Assembly: GCA_034522075.1 (NCBI GenBank)
Contig: JAXHLO010000026.1
Location: 1-64,000, forward strand
DNA from: UBA7803 sp034522075
GTDB lineage: Bacteria; Pseudomonadota; Gammaproteobacteria; Pseudomonadales; Azotimanducaceae
Direction of reading: 5' to 3'
Length of the DNA stretch: 64,000 nucleotides
Both the position numbers and the translations under genes were made by a program. Under the pieces are notes generated by a model. The model was not told where the DNA came from and searched no databases. It was given only the letters and a program-made list of their open reading frames with translations. Shown one piece after another: positions 44,003 through 50,835 of this stretch; position 1 is the first letter of the stretch; the number at the start of each line of letters is the position of its first letter.

Positions 44003-44574
44003 TACAGCACCGCCACGCCGATCATGGCGTCCCTGCTCACCCGGGCGGCCAGCGCGGCCTCGTCCAGCCCCTCACTGTCGGCGGGCCGCTGCGGCAGAAC
44101 CATGTAGCGCACCTCGGCGCTGGAATCCCAGACCCGCACCCGGGTCTGCTCCGCCAGATGCACGCCGAACTCCGCCAGCACCCTGCGGGGTTCGCGCACC
44201 ACCCGCGACCGGTACGCCGGGTCTTTGTACCACTTGGGCGGCAGGCCCAGAACGGCCCACGGATAACACGAGCACAAGGTGCAGACCACCACGTTGTGCA
44301 GCGTATCGGTGTTCTCCACCACCACCAGCTTCTCGGTCTGCCCGCCCTCGAAGGCGAACTCGGCAATGGCCGCCGTGCCGTCCGCCAGCAGGCGGGCTTT
44401 GAACGCCGGATCCACCCAGGCCCGGGCGACGACGCGGGCGCCGTTCATGGGCCCGACCCGCTCGTTATAGGTGGCAATGACCTCGTCCACGGCCTCGGCG
44501 CTGAGCAGGCCCTGTTCAATGAGCAGCGCTTCCAGAGCTTCAGCGCGCAGGGCCTGGGGCTGATCGTCGCTCAT
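44002..44574 (-). CDS. Nitrile hydratase alpha subunit, cobalt type
   Basis: A 190-aa subunit carrying the metal site VCTLCSC (Cys98, Cys101, Cys103). The Thr in C-T-L-C-S-C marks cobalt enzymes, where iron enzymes have Ser. YPWAVLGLPPKWYKDPAYRSRVVREPR is the conserved stretch after it. It hydrates nitriles to amides. Cys101 and Cys103 need oxidation to sulfinic and sulfenic acids. The start overlaps the beta-subunit stop by ATGA. Thiocyanate hydrolase gamma is the alternative, but the partner subunits here fit nitrile hydratase better. Confidence 0.88.
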   Translation of the reverse strand: MSDDQPQALRAEALEALLIEQGLLSAEAVDEVIATYNERVGPMNGARVVARAWVDPAFKARLLADGTAAIAEFAFEGGQTEKLVVVENTDTLHNVVVCTLCSCYPWAVLGLPPKWYKDPAYRSRVVREPRRVLAEFGVHLAEQTRVRVWDSSAEVRYMVLPQRPADSEGLDEAALAARVSRDAMIGVAVL

Positions 44575-45269
44575 GGGGTCACCTCCTGCAGATATTGCTC
44601 GAACAGATCCAGGGTCACGCAGGTGCCGGGCTCGGCCTCGTCACCCCAGAGTTCCCGGCCGCTGAATTCCACCGTGTACAGATGCTGCGGGTTCTCACCC
44701 GCGCCGTGGGCATTGCTGTCCGGAAAAACCCAGGCACCGTGCACGGCAATCACGGTGCCGCACCTGGCCCGGGCATAGGCCGGCAGGCGGGTGTGCCCCG
44801 CGGTGCCGGTGGCCCGGGTGCGCACCCGGGCACCCGGCGCGAAGCGTGCACCTGGCGCGAAGCGTGCGGATGCCTGGCCCTCGCGGCGGCTGCCGGGGGC
44901 GGCCGGTTGGTAGTCGATGTGCGCAGGCTGCCGGTCGGGCCGGGCTGCCGCCGGTGCCCGGGGGTCACCGCCGCGGGCCGCGATTGCCGCCTCGAGGTCC
45001 GCCACATCCACCACACCGGCTTCCCGCAACAGGGTCTCGATGCCGCCCAGCCAGCGACCGTAGTAGCCATGTCCCAGATAGGCCAGCGGGTCGATGCGTT
45101 CGATGGCGTGGCGGAACTGATCCGCATTGCGGATCACGCCGGCCGCCGACGCCGCGCGCATCACGGCGAACACGCGCGCTTCCCAGCGCGCATGAAAGAC
45201 CGGCTCATCCGTCTCCCGGATCACGGCGCCGAAACCGTGCTTGCCGCCCAGATCGTGAATGCCGTCCAT
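44571..45269 (-). CDS. Nitrile hydratase beta subunit
   Basis: A 232-aa subunit, N-terminal MDGIHDLGGKHGFGAV and FHARWEARVFAVMRA, C-terminal SH3-like barrel with RTRATGTAGHTRLPAYARARCGTV, VFPDSN, QHLYTVEFSGRELWG and VTLDLFEQYL. The linker contains a duplicated ARFAPG (see the repeat at 44831). The start codon overlaps the stop of the GH78-like gene by one base (TGATG), so all four genes from 47890 to 43679 appear translationally coupled. Confidence 0.88.
   Translation of the reverse strand: MDGIHDLGGKHGFGAVIRETDEPVFHARWEARVFAVMRAASAAGVIRNADQFRHAIERIDPLAYLGHGYYGRWLGGIETLLREAGVVDVADLEAAIAARGGDPRAPAAARPDRQPAHIDYQPAAPGSRREGQASARFAPGARFAPGARVRTRATGTAGHTRLPAYARARCGTVIAVHGAWVFPDSNAHGAGENPQHLYTVEFSGRELWGDEAEPGTCVTLDLFEQYLQEVTP
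44831..44866. repeat. Two 18-bp tandem copies within the nitrile hydratase beta gene
   Basis: CACCCGGCGCGAAGCGTG followed by CACCTGGCGCGAAGCGTG, differing by one base. It duplicates six residues (ARFAPG) in the linker of the beta subunit. In frame, so the protein stays intact. Confidence 0.7.
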
Positions 45270-47890
45270 CAGCCGCCTCCGGATATCTCGCGCAGCACGG
45301 GTATATCGTCATCGCCGGCCGGCCGCGCGGCGGCCTGCCCCTGAGGCAGGAAGAATTCATGCCAGCCTGCCATGACCAGATGCTCGGTGCCATCGGGCAG
45401 CACCACCCGGGCACTGCAGTTGCCGGGTACCCGTACCTTCAGATGAAAGCCGTCGCCGTCGATGCGCCAGGCGCTCTGATAGCGGCCGTGCACACTGTCC
45501 AGATAGCCCGACGCCTGACGAACCGGCGGTCCGGCGGGAAACGCCGGACCCAGGGGCGGACGCGGCTGAATGCGCATGCGCCGATAGGCATTCATCTCCG
45601 GGGTGAGATTGTCATCGAGCTCGAGGCCGAGCAGGAAGCGCTGCAGCCAGCCCGCCACGGCGGCAGCGGCCAGACGCCCGGGCTGCCCGCGTGCCGTGTC
45701 CCAGAGGATACTGGCACCGCCGTGCAGCGGGTGCAGCCAGCCCGGCGGCGTGGTCTGCAGCAGCACCTGATAAGCGAGATCGCTGCGCCCCTGCGCCGTG
45801 AGTACTTCCAGCAGCAGGCCACCCCAGCGCAGATCCACCCGGGGATGAAAGCCGTCCTCGCGCAGTTGCTCGGCCAGGCGGTCCATGGCAGCAGTCCGTT
45901 CACTGCCCTCCAGCATGCCGAGCTCCAGCGCCAGCAGGTAACCGAGCTGATCGTCCGCTACCAGCAGGCCGTCGCCGCTGACGAAACGTGCCCGGAAGGT
46001 GCTGCACACCCGGGCCGCCAGCGCCTCACAGCTCTCCAGATCGGCCAGACGACCGAGCACGCCGGCCATGCGCGTCGCCAGGGACAGGGCGTAGACGTAG
46101 CTGGCCGTGCCGAGCATCTGCTGGCGCAGAGGATCGGCACCGGCCGTTCCGCCGCGGAGCAATTCCGGCCAGCGGACGCGCAACCCCTGCAGATGCTGCT
46201 GCACCGACGGATAGAGCTCCTCCAGCAGACGCCGGTCGCCGTAGTAGCGATACAGGAACCACAGACACGGCAGCAGGGATTCCATTTCGCGCGGTTCGTC
46301 GCCGGCGAGCGGCCCGTCGGGAATGCGCACCGGCAGCATACCCTCGGCGTCGCTGAGCGCCGCCAGGCCGCGCAACCAGGCGGCAAACTCCGCAGCCACA
46401 TCGAAACTCGCCGCGGAACCGGCCAGCACAGCCGGCAGGTCGGCACAGGCGGACCAGCGCTGCGGCGGGGCCCAGGCGGCCACCGGACCGAGCGCCAGAC
46501 CCGAGCGGCAGGTGCGCGCCGACGCCTCGAACAACTGCTCCAGCAGCCGGTGGTCGCAGTGGAACTCCGCAGCCGCTGTCAGGCTGCTCGCCACTTCGAC
46601 GGCCGCGACGGTCAGCACTTCATGAGGTTCCCGATCGATGACCAGCTCGGCATGGCGGAAAGCATGCAGCGCGAAGCGCGGCTCGAACACTTCAGCTTCG
46701 TCACCCCGGCAGGTGTAGCGATCCACCGCCGTTTCCCAGCAGATGTCCGGCGCCGCTTCGTCGGGCGCATCCGGGCGCCGGGCCGCCGGCTGTTCCCCAT
46801 AGCTGACGGTCAACGTCACACCGGCGGCGGCACACAACCGCACGCGAACGCGGCCGAGCACACTGCGACCGAAATCGTAGCGCAGCCGCGTGCGGCCGTC
46901 GGCGCCGCGCACCCGCCGCGGTGCCGCCGCCGCTTCGAAGGCCTGACCGGCGGTGACCGGCGCGGCCGGTGCAGCGAAGCGCTCTACGCCAATCCGGGCT
47001 TCGCTCACCGGATAACCCGCCGGTCCGTGTCCGGGGTGACTCCAGTCGCTCGAATACTGCCGGCCGTCGACTTCCTCACCGCCATCCCGGTCGCCGCGCA
47101 GCATCCACGACGGATACCAGAACCAGGATGTATCGCTGCCGAGCACCCTGGAGGCGCCGTCGTCCTGGCGCATGACAAGCTGGGCACAGATCGCCGGGCG
47201 GTTGCCGTAACGCTGCCGCGGGCCGCCGCTGACGGGGCCGCAATAGCCACCGTCGCTGAGCAGCAGTGCCAGGCGGTTGGGGCCGCGTCTGAGCAGCCCG
47301 GTCACATCGAAGACCCGGTACGGAACGCGCCGTGCGGCGTCGAACCAGGGCTCCACGGGTTCTCCCATTGCCAGGCGCCGGCCGTTCAATTCCACCCAGG
47401 CGCTGCCCAGCACGGCCAGATAGAGCCGTGCCGACTGGGGAACGCCGTCCAGGTCGAAATCCCGCAACAGCACCGGCACCGGTGCGGCGGTGGTGGGGCT
47501 GCCGGTGAGCGGCGTTTCGATCCAGCGCGCCTGCCAGTCGTCGTCGCGCAGCAGGCCCAGTTCGAACCAGGCCGCCTCGCTCCAGGGGCTCGGCGTACCG
47601 TCGCTGTCGTAGCAGCGCACACGCCACCAGACGCGGCTCCCGGAATCCAGCGCCCGGCCGCCATAGATCACGTTCACGGTCTGCCGGCTGGCGACGTAGC
47701 CGGTGTCCCAGAGATCTGCGGCTCCCGACTGCAGAGCCGCCGGCGTCGACGCGGCCTGAATCTGATAGGCGGTCTGCAGTTCCGCAGCGCGGGGATCGTT
47801 AAGCCACCAGGACAGCCGTGGCCTGTCGCAATCGAGGCCGAGAGGATTATCCAGGTACTCACAGCGCAGCCTGACCGGCGCTCCTCGCAT
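45269..47890 (-). CDS. GH78 alpha-L-rhamnosidase-like protein with degenerate catalytic motif
   Basis: An 873-aa protein with the domain order of bacterial rhamnosidases: N-terminal Fn3-like part (LRCEYLDNPLGLDCDRPRLSWW), beta-sandwiches (RLYLAVLGSAWVELNGRRL, TDSWF-like DTSWFWYPSW), a (alpha/alpha)6 barrel from ~470, and a C-terminal sandwich (YQSAWRIDGDGFHLKVRVPGN). In active GH78 enzymes the barrel begins with DCPQRDERLGWTGDA bearing the acidic residues. Here the aligned stretch is WAPPQRWSACADLPAV, losing D, E and most of the motif, and the later catalytic Glu is Asp in SILWDTAR. No signal peptide, so it is cytoplasmic. It is co-translated with nitrile hydratase beta. It may be a pseudoenzyme or have changed chemistry. 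Confidence 0.78.
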   Translation of the reverse strand: MRGAPVRLRCEYLDNPLGLDCDRPRLSWWLNDPRAAELQTAYQIQAASTPAALQSGAADLWDTGYVASRQTVNVIYGGRALDSGSRVWWRVRCYDSDGTPSPWSEAAWFELGLLRDDDWQARWIETPLTGSPTTAAPVPVLLRDFDLDGVPQSARLYLAVLGSAWVELNGRRLAMGEPVEPWFDAARRVPYRVFDVTGLLRRGPNRLALLLSDGGYCGPVSGGPRQRYGNRPAICAQLVMRQDDGASRVLGSDTSWFWYPSWMLRGDRDGGEEVDGRQYSSDWSHPGHGPAGYPVSEARIGVERFAAPAAPVTAGQAFEAAAAPRRVRGADGRTRLRYDFGRSVLGRVRVRLCAAAGVTLTVSYGEQPAARRPDAPDEAAPDICWETAVDRYTCRGDEAEVFEPRFALHAFRHAELVIDREPHEVLTVAAVEVASSLTAAAEFHCDHRLLEQLFEASARTCRSGLALGPVAAWAPPQRWSACADLPAVLAGSAASFDVAAEFAAWLRGLAALSDAEGMLPVRIPDGPLAGDEPREMESLLPCLWFLYRYYGDRRLLEELYPSVQQHLQGLRVRWPELLRGGTAGADPLRQQMLGTASYVYALSLATRMAGVLGRLADLESCEALAARVCSTFRARFVSGDGLLVADDQLGYLLALELGMLEGSERTAAMDRLAEQLREDGFHPRVDLRWGGLLLEVLTAQGRSDLAYQVLLQTTPPGWLHPLHGGASILWDTARGQPGRLAAAAVAGWLQRFLLGLELDDNLTPEMNAYRRMRIQPRPPLGPAFPAGPPVRQASGYLDSVHGRYQSAWRIDGDGFHLKVRVPGNCSARVVLPDGTEHLVMAGWHEFFLPQGQAAARPAGDDDIPVLREISGGG

Positions 47891-47958
47891 GATCCATCCG
47901 CGTGGTCGTCAACGGCGGAAGTTTGCGGTGTGCTGCAGCGCCTTACAAGGCGCCCCGG

Positions 47959-48831
47959 TCAGGGCACCCGAGCGAGGAATCGATCCACGGCATCCACCAC
48001 CGTATCCAGGGCGTCGTGGTGGGCCCAGTGTCCCGCCCCGGGGATGTCCACGATCTGCACGTCTGCGAAGTGCTGATCGGTGCCATCCTGACCAATGCGA
48101 TGGGGGAAACCGTCACCGCCGTTGATGAGCAGCACCGGGCAGGTTATGCGCCGCCACAGGGCGGTCATCTCGTCAGTGGGCAGACGCAGCGCCGGCCACG
48201 CGTGTGTGTAATTGTCGAACTTCCAGCTGTAGGTTCCGTCTTCATTTCTGTTAGTGCCGTGAACCGTGAGATGGCGGGCCTGATCCGGCCGCAGATAGGC
48301 GTTGGCGCGCTGCATGCGCGAGCGGGCCTCTTCGAGGCTTGCGTAGCGCCGCGGCAGGCGTGACGCCATACTGCGGGTGGTACGGATCCACTCGTCGATT
48401 CGTTCATGGGGCTCGCCTTCGCCGCCCCACCCCGGCCACAGGCCTACACCCTCGATGATGACCAGCGCCCGCACGCATTGCGGATAAACGCCGGCATGGA
48501 TAGCAGCCAGCGTTCCGCCCATGGAATGGCTCACCACGACCGCCGGTGCCAGCTCACGCTGACGCACGAGCTGATCGAGATCGTAGACATAGTCCAGGTG
48601 GTGATAACTCGAGCCGCGCACCCACTCGGAATCGCCGTGACCGCGCAGGTCCGGCGCGATGATGTGGTAGCGGTCTGCATAGCCATCGGCAAACCAGTCC
48701 CAGCTATGGCAGTGATCCTGCACACCGTGGACCAGCAGCATGGGCGCCGCCTGCTGGTTACCCCAATCCGCATAATGCAGGCGCAGACGCTGGGAGAAGT
48801 AGGAATGGGAGGTGGGTTTGCGGTTGCTCAT
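47959..48831 (-). CDS. Alpha/beta hydrolase
   Basis: A 290-aa hydrolase. Oxyanion MLLVHGVQDHCHSWDWF, nucleophile Ser in VVVSHSMGGTLAAIHAG (about 102), acid in LLINGGDGFPH and His in PGAGHWAHHDALD. Resembles small-ester or haloperoxidase-like hydrolases, with no specific substrate visible. Its start overlaps the stop of the upstream LysR regulator (ATGA), so that regulator probably controls it or is co-expressed with it. Confidence 0.83.
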   Translation of the reverse strand: MSNRKPTSHSYFSQRLRLHYADWGNQQAAPMLLVHGVQDHCHSWDWFADGYADRYHIIAPDLRGHGDSEWVRGSSYHHLDYVYDLDQLVRQRELAPAVVVSHSMGGTLAAIHAGVYPQCVRALVIIEGVGLWPGWGGEGEPHERIDEWIRTTRSMASRLPRRYASLEEARSRMQRANAYLRPDQARHLTVHGTNRNEDGTYSWKFDNYTHAWPALRLPTDEMTALWRRITCPVLLINGGDGFPHRIGQDGTDQHFADVQIVDIPGAGHWAHHDALDTVVDAVDRFLARVP

Positions 48832-49703
48832 GGAAACTCCTCGGGCGGCTGCCCGGTGCCGCTCAGCCGGTGGCGGTGCCCGGCAAACAGCTTCTGCAGA
48901 AATGTGGACAACACCCGTATGTTCGACAGGCCGCGAGAGTCCGGCCGGGTGAACAGCCAGACCTGGCCTTCGGCCTCCGGCTCCATGGTCCCCGCTCGAA
49001 CCAGGTGCGGATGGGCATCACCCAGGTAACACGGCAACAGTCCGACGCCCAGGCCCGTTTCCAGGACGCGGCTGCACAGTAACTGATCTTCCACCACCAG
49101 GCCCGCCGGCAGATCGGGAAAATACCCGGCGCGGCAGCGCGCCGAAAGTGATTCCGCCTCGGTGCTGCCGATCCAGCGCGGCATCGCCGAGCGGCCGGAT
49201 GTTGCCTCATAGGCACACACCATGACAGGCCCCAGGGGGCGGCCGATCAGATCGCCCGGCGGGTCGTCGGTAACCATCAGCACCATATCCGCTTCGCCGC
49301 GCTGCAGCTTTTCCAGCGCCTGGAATACGGCAAGGACCAGATGCACATCGGCATGCGCTTCGAACAGCGAGGGCAATTGGGGTATCAGAAACTCTGTGGC
49401 CAGCGCCGCATCTGCGGCCAGCACCACAGGGCCCATAGGCACGGTGCCGCGCACGCTGAGACGGCGTTCCACCTGCTCGAGCTCGCCGGCGACCCGGTCG
49501 AGGGCCTCGATCACCTCCGCGCCGGCCGTAGTGATCTCCATGCCGCCGGGTGTGCGAACGAACAAGCGCGTACTCAGGCGCCGTTCGAGCTGATCGAGAC
49601 GCCGCACCACGGTGGAACCGTGCACCCGCAACAACTCACCGGCTCCCCGGACCGAGCCGGTGCGGGCTACCGCCTGAACGAACTTGAAATCATCCCAATC
49701 CAC
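48828..49703 (-). CDS. LysR-family transcriptional regulator
   Basis: A 291-aa regulator. The winged helix (DWDDFKFVQAVARTGSVRGAGELLRVHGSTVVRRLDQLERRL, split for length at residues 1-43) has the usual recognition helix VHGSTVVRRLDQLE, and the effector domain begins PMGPVVLAAD. The preferred start is GTG 49703 (MDWDDFKF, the usual LysR beginning); a TTG at 49724 is also in frame. A 20-bp palindrome 45 bp upstream is a natural autoregulatory site. It is cotranscribed with the hydrolase. Confidence 0.85.
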   Translation of the reverse strand: MDWDDFKFVQAVARTGSVRGAGELLRVHGSTVVRRLDQLERRLSTRLFVRTPGGMEITTAGAEVIEALDRVAGELEQVERRLSVRGTVPMGPVVLAADAALATEFLIPQLPSLFEAHADVHLVLAVFQALEKLQRGEADMVLMVTDDPPGDLIGRPLGPVMVCAYEATSGRSAMPRWIGSTEAESLSARCRAGYFPDLPAGLVVEDQLLCSRVLETGLGVGLLPCYLGDAHPHLVRAGTMEPEAEGQVWLFTRPDSRGLSNIRVLSTFLQKLFAGHRHRLSGTGQPPEEFP

Positions 49704-49747
49704 GTTGCCCGACGCCTGTCGCAACCGTTAATTGCCATCCTGCACAG

Positions 49748-49767
49748 CTGTTGCATAATTGCAACAG
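49748..49767. promoter_or_regulatory. 20-bp perfect palindrome upstream of the lysR gene
   Basis: CTGTTGCA-TAAT-TGCAACAG, 8-4-8 symmetry, contains a T-N11-A core as in LysR-type binding sites. It is 45 bp upstream of GTG 49703. Probable LysR operator. Confidence 0.6.
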
Positions 49768-49796
49768 GCCGTTGCGTTACCAAAGGTTGCGTTTCG

Positions 49797-49813
49797 TGTT
49801 ACTTAAAGTAACA
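49797..49813. promoter_or_regulatory. 17-bp palindrome, second candidate operator
   Basis: TGTTACTT-A-AAGTAACA, perfect 8-1-8 repeat, 30 bp right of the first palindrome and 19 bp left of the CU-loop hairpin. Different sequence from the first, so a second regulator or the plus-strand RNA promoter is possible. Confidence 0.5.
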
Positions 49814-49814
49814 T

Positions 49815-49942
49815 CACTTCCAAGATCCGGCGAGGGATACCCGACCTCCCCTCCCCTCCCCTTCCCACGGGTATCCCTCCCGGTCTGCCCCTTCCGAATA
49901 CCGGCGGGAGCAGAGCTGCAAACGGCTCTGCCCCGCCGTTTT
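49815..49942 (+). ncRNA. Candidate small RNA with CU-rich hairpin loop and intrinsic terminator
   Basis: On the plus strand a perfect 12-bp stem (49832-49843 GAGGGATACCCG with 49868-49879) presents a 24-nt loop made of C and U only except for one A at each end, with three CUCCCC repeats. Such C-rich loops are used by some bacterial sRNAs to mask Shine-Dalgarno sequences. Twenty-two nt later a 14-bp stem with one bulge ends in TTTT (terminator, 49902-49942). Both neighbouring genes are on the minus strand, so this terminator serves no known mRNA. The 5' end is a guess: no convincing -10 box is visible. Confidence 0.5.
49902..49942 (+). terminator. Intrinsic terminator in the hairpin-rich region
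   Basis: CGGCGGG (bulged A) GCAGAGC, an 8-nt loop, GCTCTGCCCCGCCG and TTTT. On the minus strand no T-run follows, so it is directional (plus). Confidence 0.75.
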
Positions 49943-49962
49943 CATTTATATTCAGAGCCCGC

Positions 49963-49994
49963 TTGACAGGAACAGGGCGCTCTGTTCCTATTCG
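49963..49994 (+). promoter_or_regulatory. Candidate promoter with palindrome filling a 20-bp spacer
   Basis: TTGACA at 49963-49968 and a weak TATTCG at 49989-49994 are separated by exactly 20 bp that form the palindrome GGAACAG-GGCGCT-CTGTTCC. A long spacer holding a dyad is the layout of MerR-type activated promoters. The -10 is poor and no MerR gene is adjacent, so this is tentative. Confidence 0.35.
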
Positions 49995-50040
49995 ACTGGG
50001 AGGAAAGGGGGTTGCAGACAGCGCGCCCTTTTACGAGGGG

Positions 50041-50072
50041 CGGCCGAGCGAAAGCTCGGCCGACTTGTTTCC
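50041..50072 (+). terminator. GAAA-capped 9-bp hairpin
   Basis: CGGCCGAGC-GAAA-GCTCGGCCG (50041-50062) followed by ACTTGTTTCC, a moderately U-rich tail on the plus strand. The GNRA tetraloop makes it very stable. It could end a transcript from the 49963 promoter (about 70 nt long) or mark the tetR 3' end. Confidence 0.45.
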
Positions 50073-50151
50073 GGGGTAGTGAAATGCCCTCGCGCGCCGC
50101 CCAACGGCGCATCAGCCGACCTCCCACCGCCAGGCCTCCAGGCCAGACCAA

Positions 50152-50835
50152 TCAGCCGTCGTTGCTGCGCTGCCGCAACATGCGGCTGAGGCGCTTGCCC
50201 GTCGCCGCGATGGTGCGCTCGATGAACTCGTCGAGATTTTCGTCCTGAGCAAAGCCGTCGAGTTGCCCTTCGAGCAGCAACTGGGTATACCCGTGCACGT
50301 AGCTCCAGCCGATGAGGATGTCCTCCATCAGGCCGGCTTCCATGACCCGTTCGCGCAACTCGCTCGGCTGTACCTCGGGTTCGCCGCGCTGCAGCGCGAT
50401 GATATCGGCCAGCTCGGCGAAAGTGCGGGCCGACGCTTCGCTGAGGGCCTCGTTGCACTGCTTGTCGAGCGCATCGGAGCGGAACATGAGCCGGAAATGG
50501 GCCGGATAGCTGCGGGCGAAATCCACATAGGTAAGAGCGGCGGCCCGGAAGCGCTCGTCGAGATCTTCCCCCACCTCGGCATGGGCCTGCTGCAGGGCCC
50601 GGGTGAGATGGTCGAAGCTGCGCGCCGCGACTTCCGACAGCAGCTCGGCGAGGCTGGCAAAGTGATGCTTGGGGGCGGCGTGAGACACCCCGGCGCGTCG
50701 GGCACAGGCCCGCAAGGTCAGTCCCTGCAGGCCTTCTTCATGCAGAATCTGCTCCGCCGCCGTCAGCAGCGCCTCGCGCAGATCTCCGTGATGGTAATTG
50801 TTACGCGCCTTGGCTACCGTGACGACGTGGTTCAT
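50152..50835 (-). CDS. TetR/AcrR-family regulator with WHG-like domain
   Basis: A 227-aa repressor. The N-terminal NNYHHGDLREALLTAAEQILHEEG and TLRACARRAGVSHAAPKHHFASLAEL form the TetR DNA-binding domain. The C-terminal half (FDHLTRALQQAHAEVGEDLDERFRA, YVDFARSYPAHFRLMFR) is the WHG ligand domain. Its start overlaps the stop of ileS (ATGA), which is unusual and suggests it is expressed with, or controls, the synthetase gene. Confidence 0.85.
   Translation of the reverse strand: MNHVVTVAKARNNYHHGDLREALLTAAEQILHEEGLQGLTLRACARRAGVSHAAPKHHFASLAELLSEVAARSFDHLTRALQQAHAEVGEDLDERFRAAALTYVDFARSYPAHFRLMFRSDALDKQCNEALSEASARTFAELADIIALQRGEPEVQPSELRERVMEAGLMEDILIGWSYVHGYTQLLLEGQLDGFAQDENLDEFIERTIAATGKRLSRMLRQRSNDG

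Larger units (their letters stand above)
49725..50151. other. 427-bp gene-free region dense in hairpins and palindromes
   Basis: Between lysR and tetR (both minus) no convincing protein gene is found. The region holds the palindromes, the candidate sRNA, the terminator, the promoter-like element and the GAAA hairpin listed separately. A plus-strand frame from TTG 50012 with a good GGAGG upstream runs to 50248, but it has an Arg/Pro-rich composition and overlaps tetR antisense, so I do not call it. Confidence 0.6.

Noticed and set aside
44846..48076. 1076-codon plus-strand open frame opposite the nitrile hydratase/GH78 genes
   Set aside because: Antisense to well-supported coding genes and free of any recognisable domain.
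49844..49867. CU-rich repeats as a CRISPR or microsatellite
   Set aside because: The repeats are six bases long without spacers and sit in the loop of a perfect stem, so neither a CRISPR array nor simple slippage explains the flanking pairing.
49969..49988. Palindrome as a LexA (SOS) box
   Set aside because: The gammaproteobacterial LexA box is CTGT-N8-ACAG; here the half-sites are in the opposite order (GAACAG...CTGTTC), and no SOS gene follows.
50012..50248. 78-codon plus-strand frame starting with TTG after a good GGAGG
   Set aside because: The start context is attractive, but the protein is Arg/Pro-rich, includes the GAAA hairpin and overlaps tetR antisense for 97 nt. I prefer a non-coding reading.
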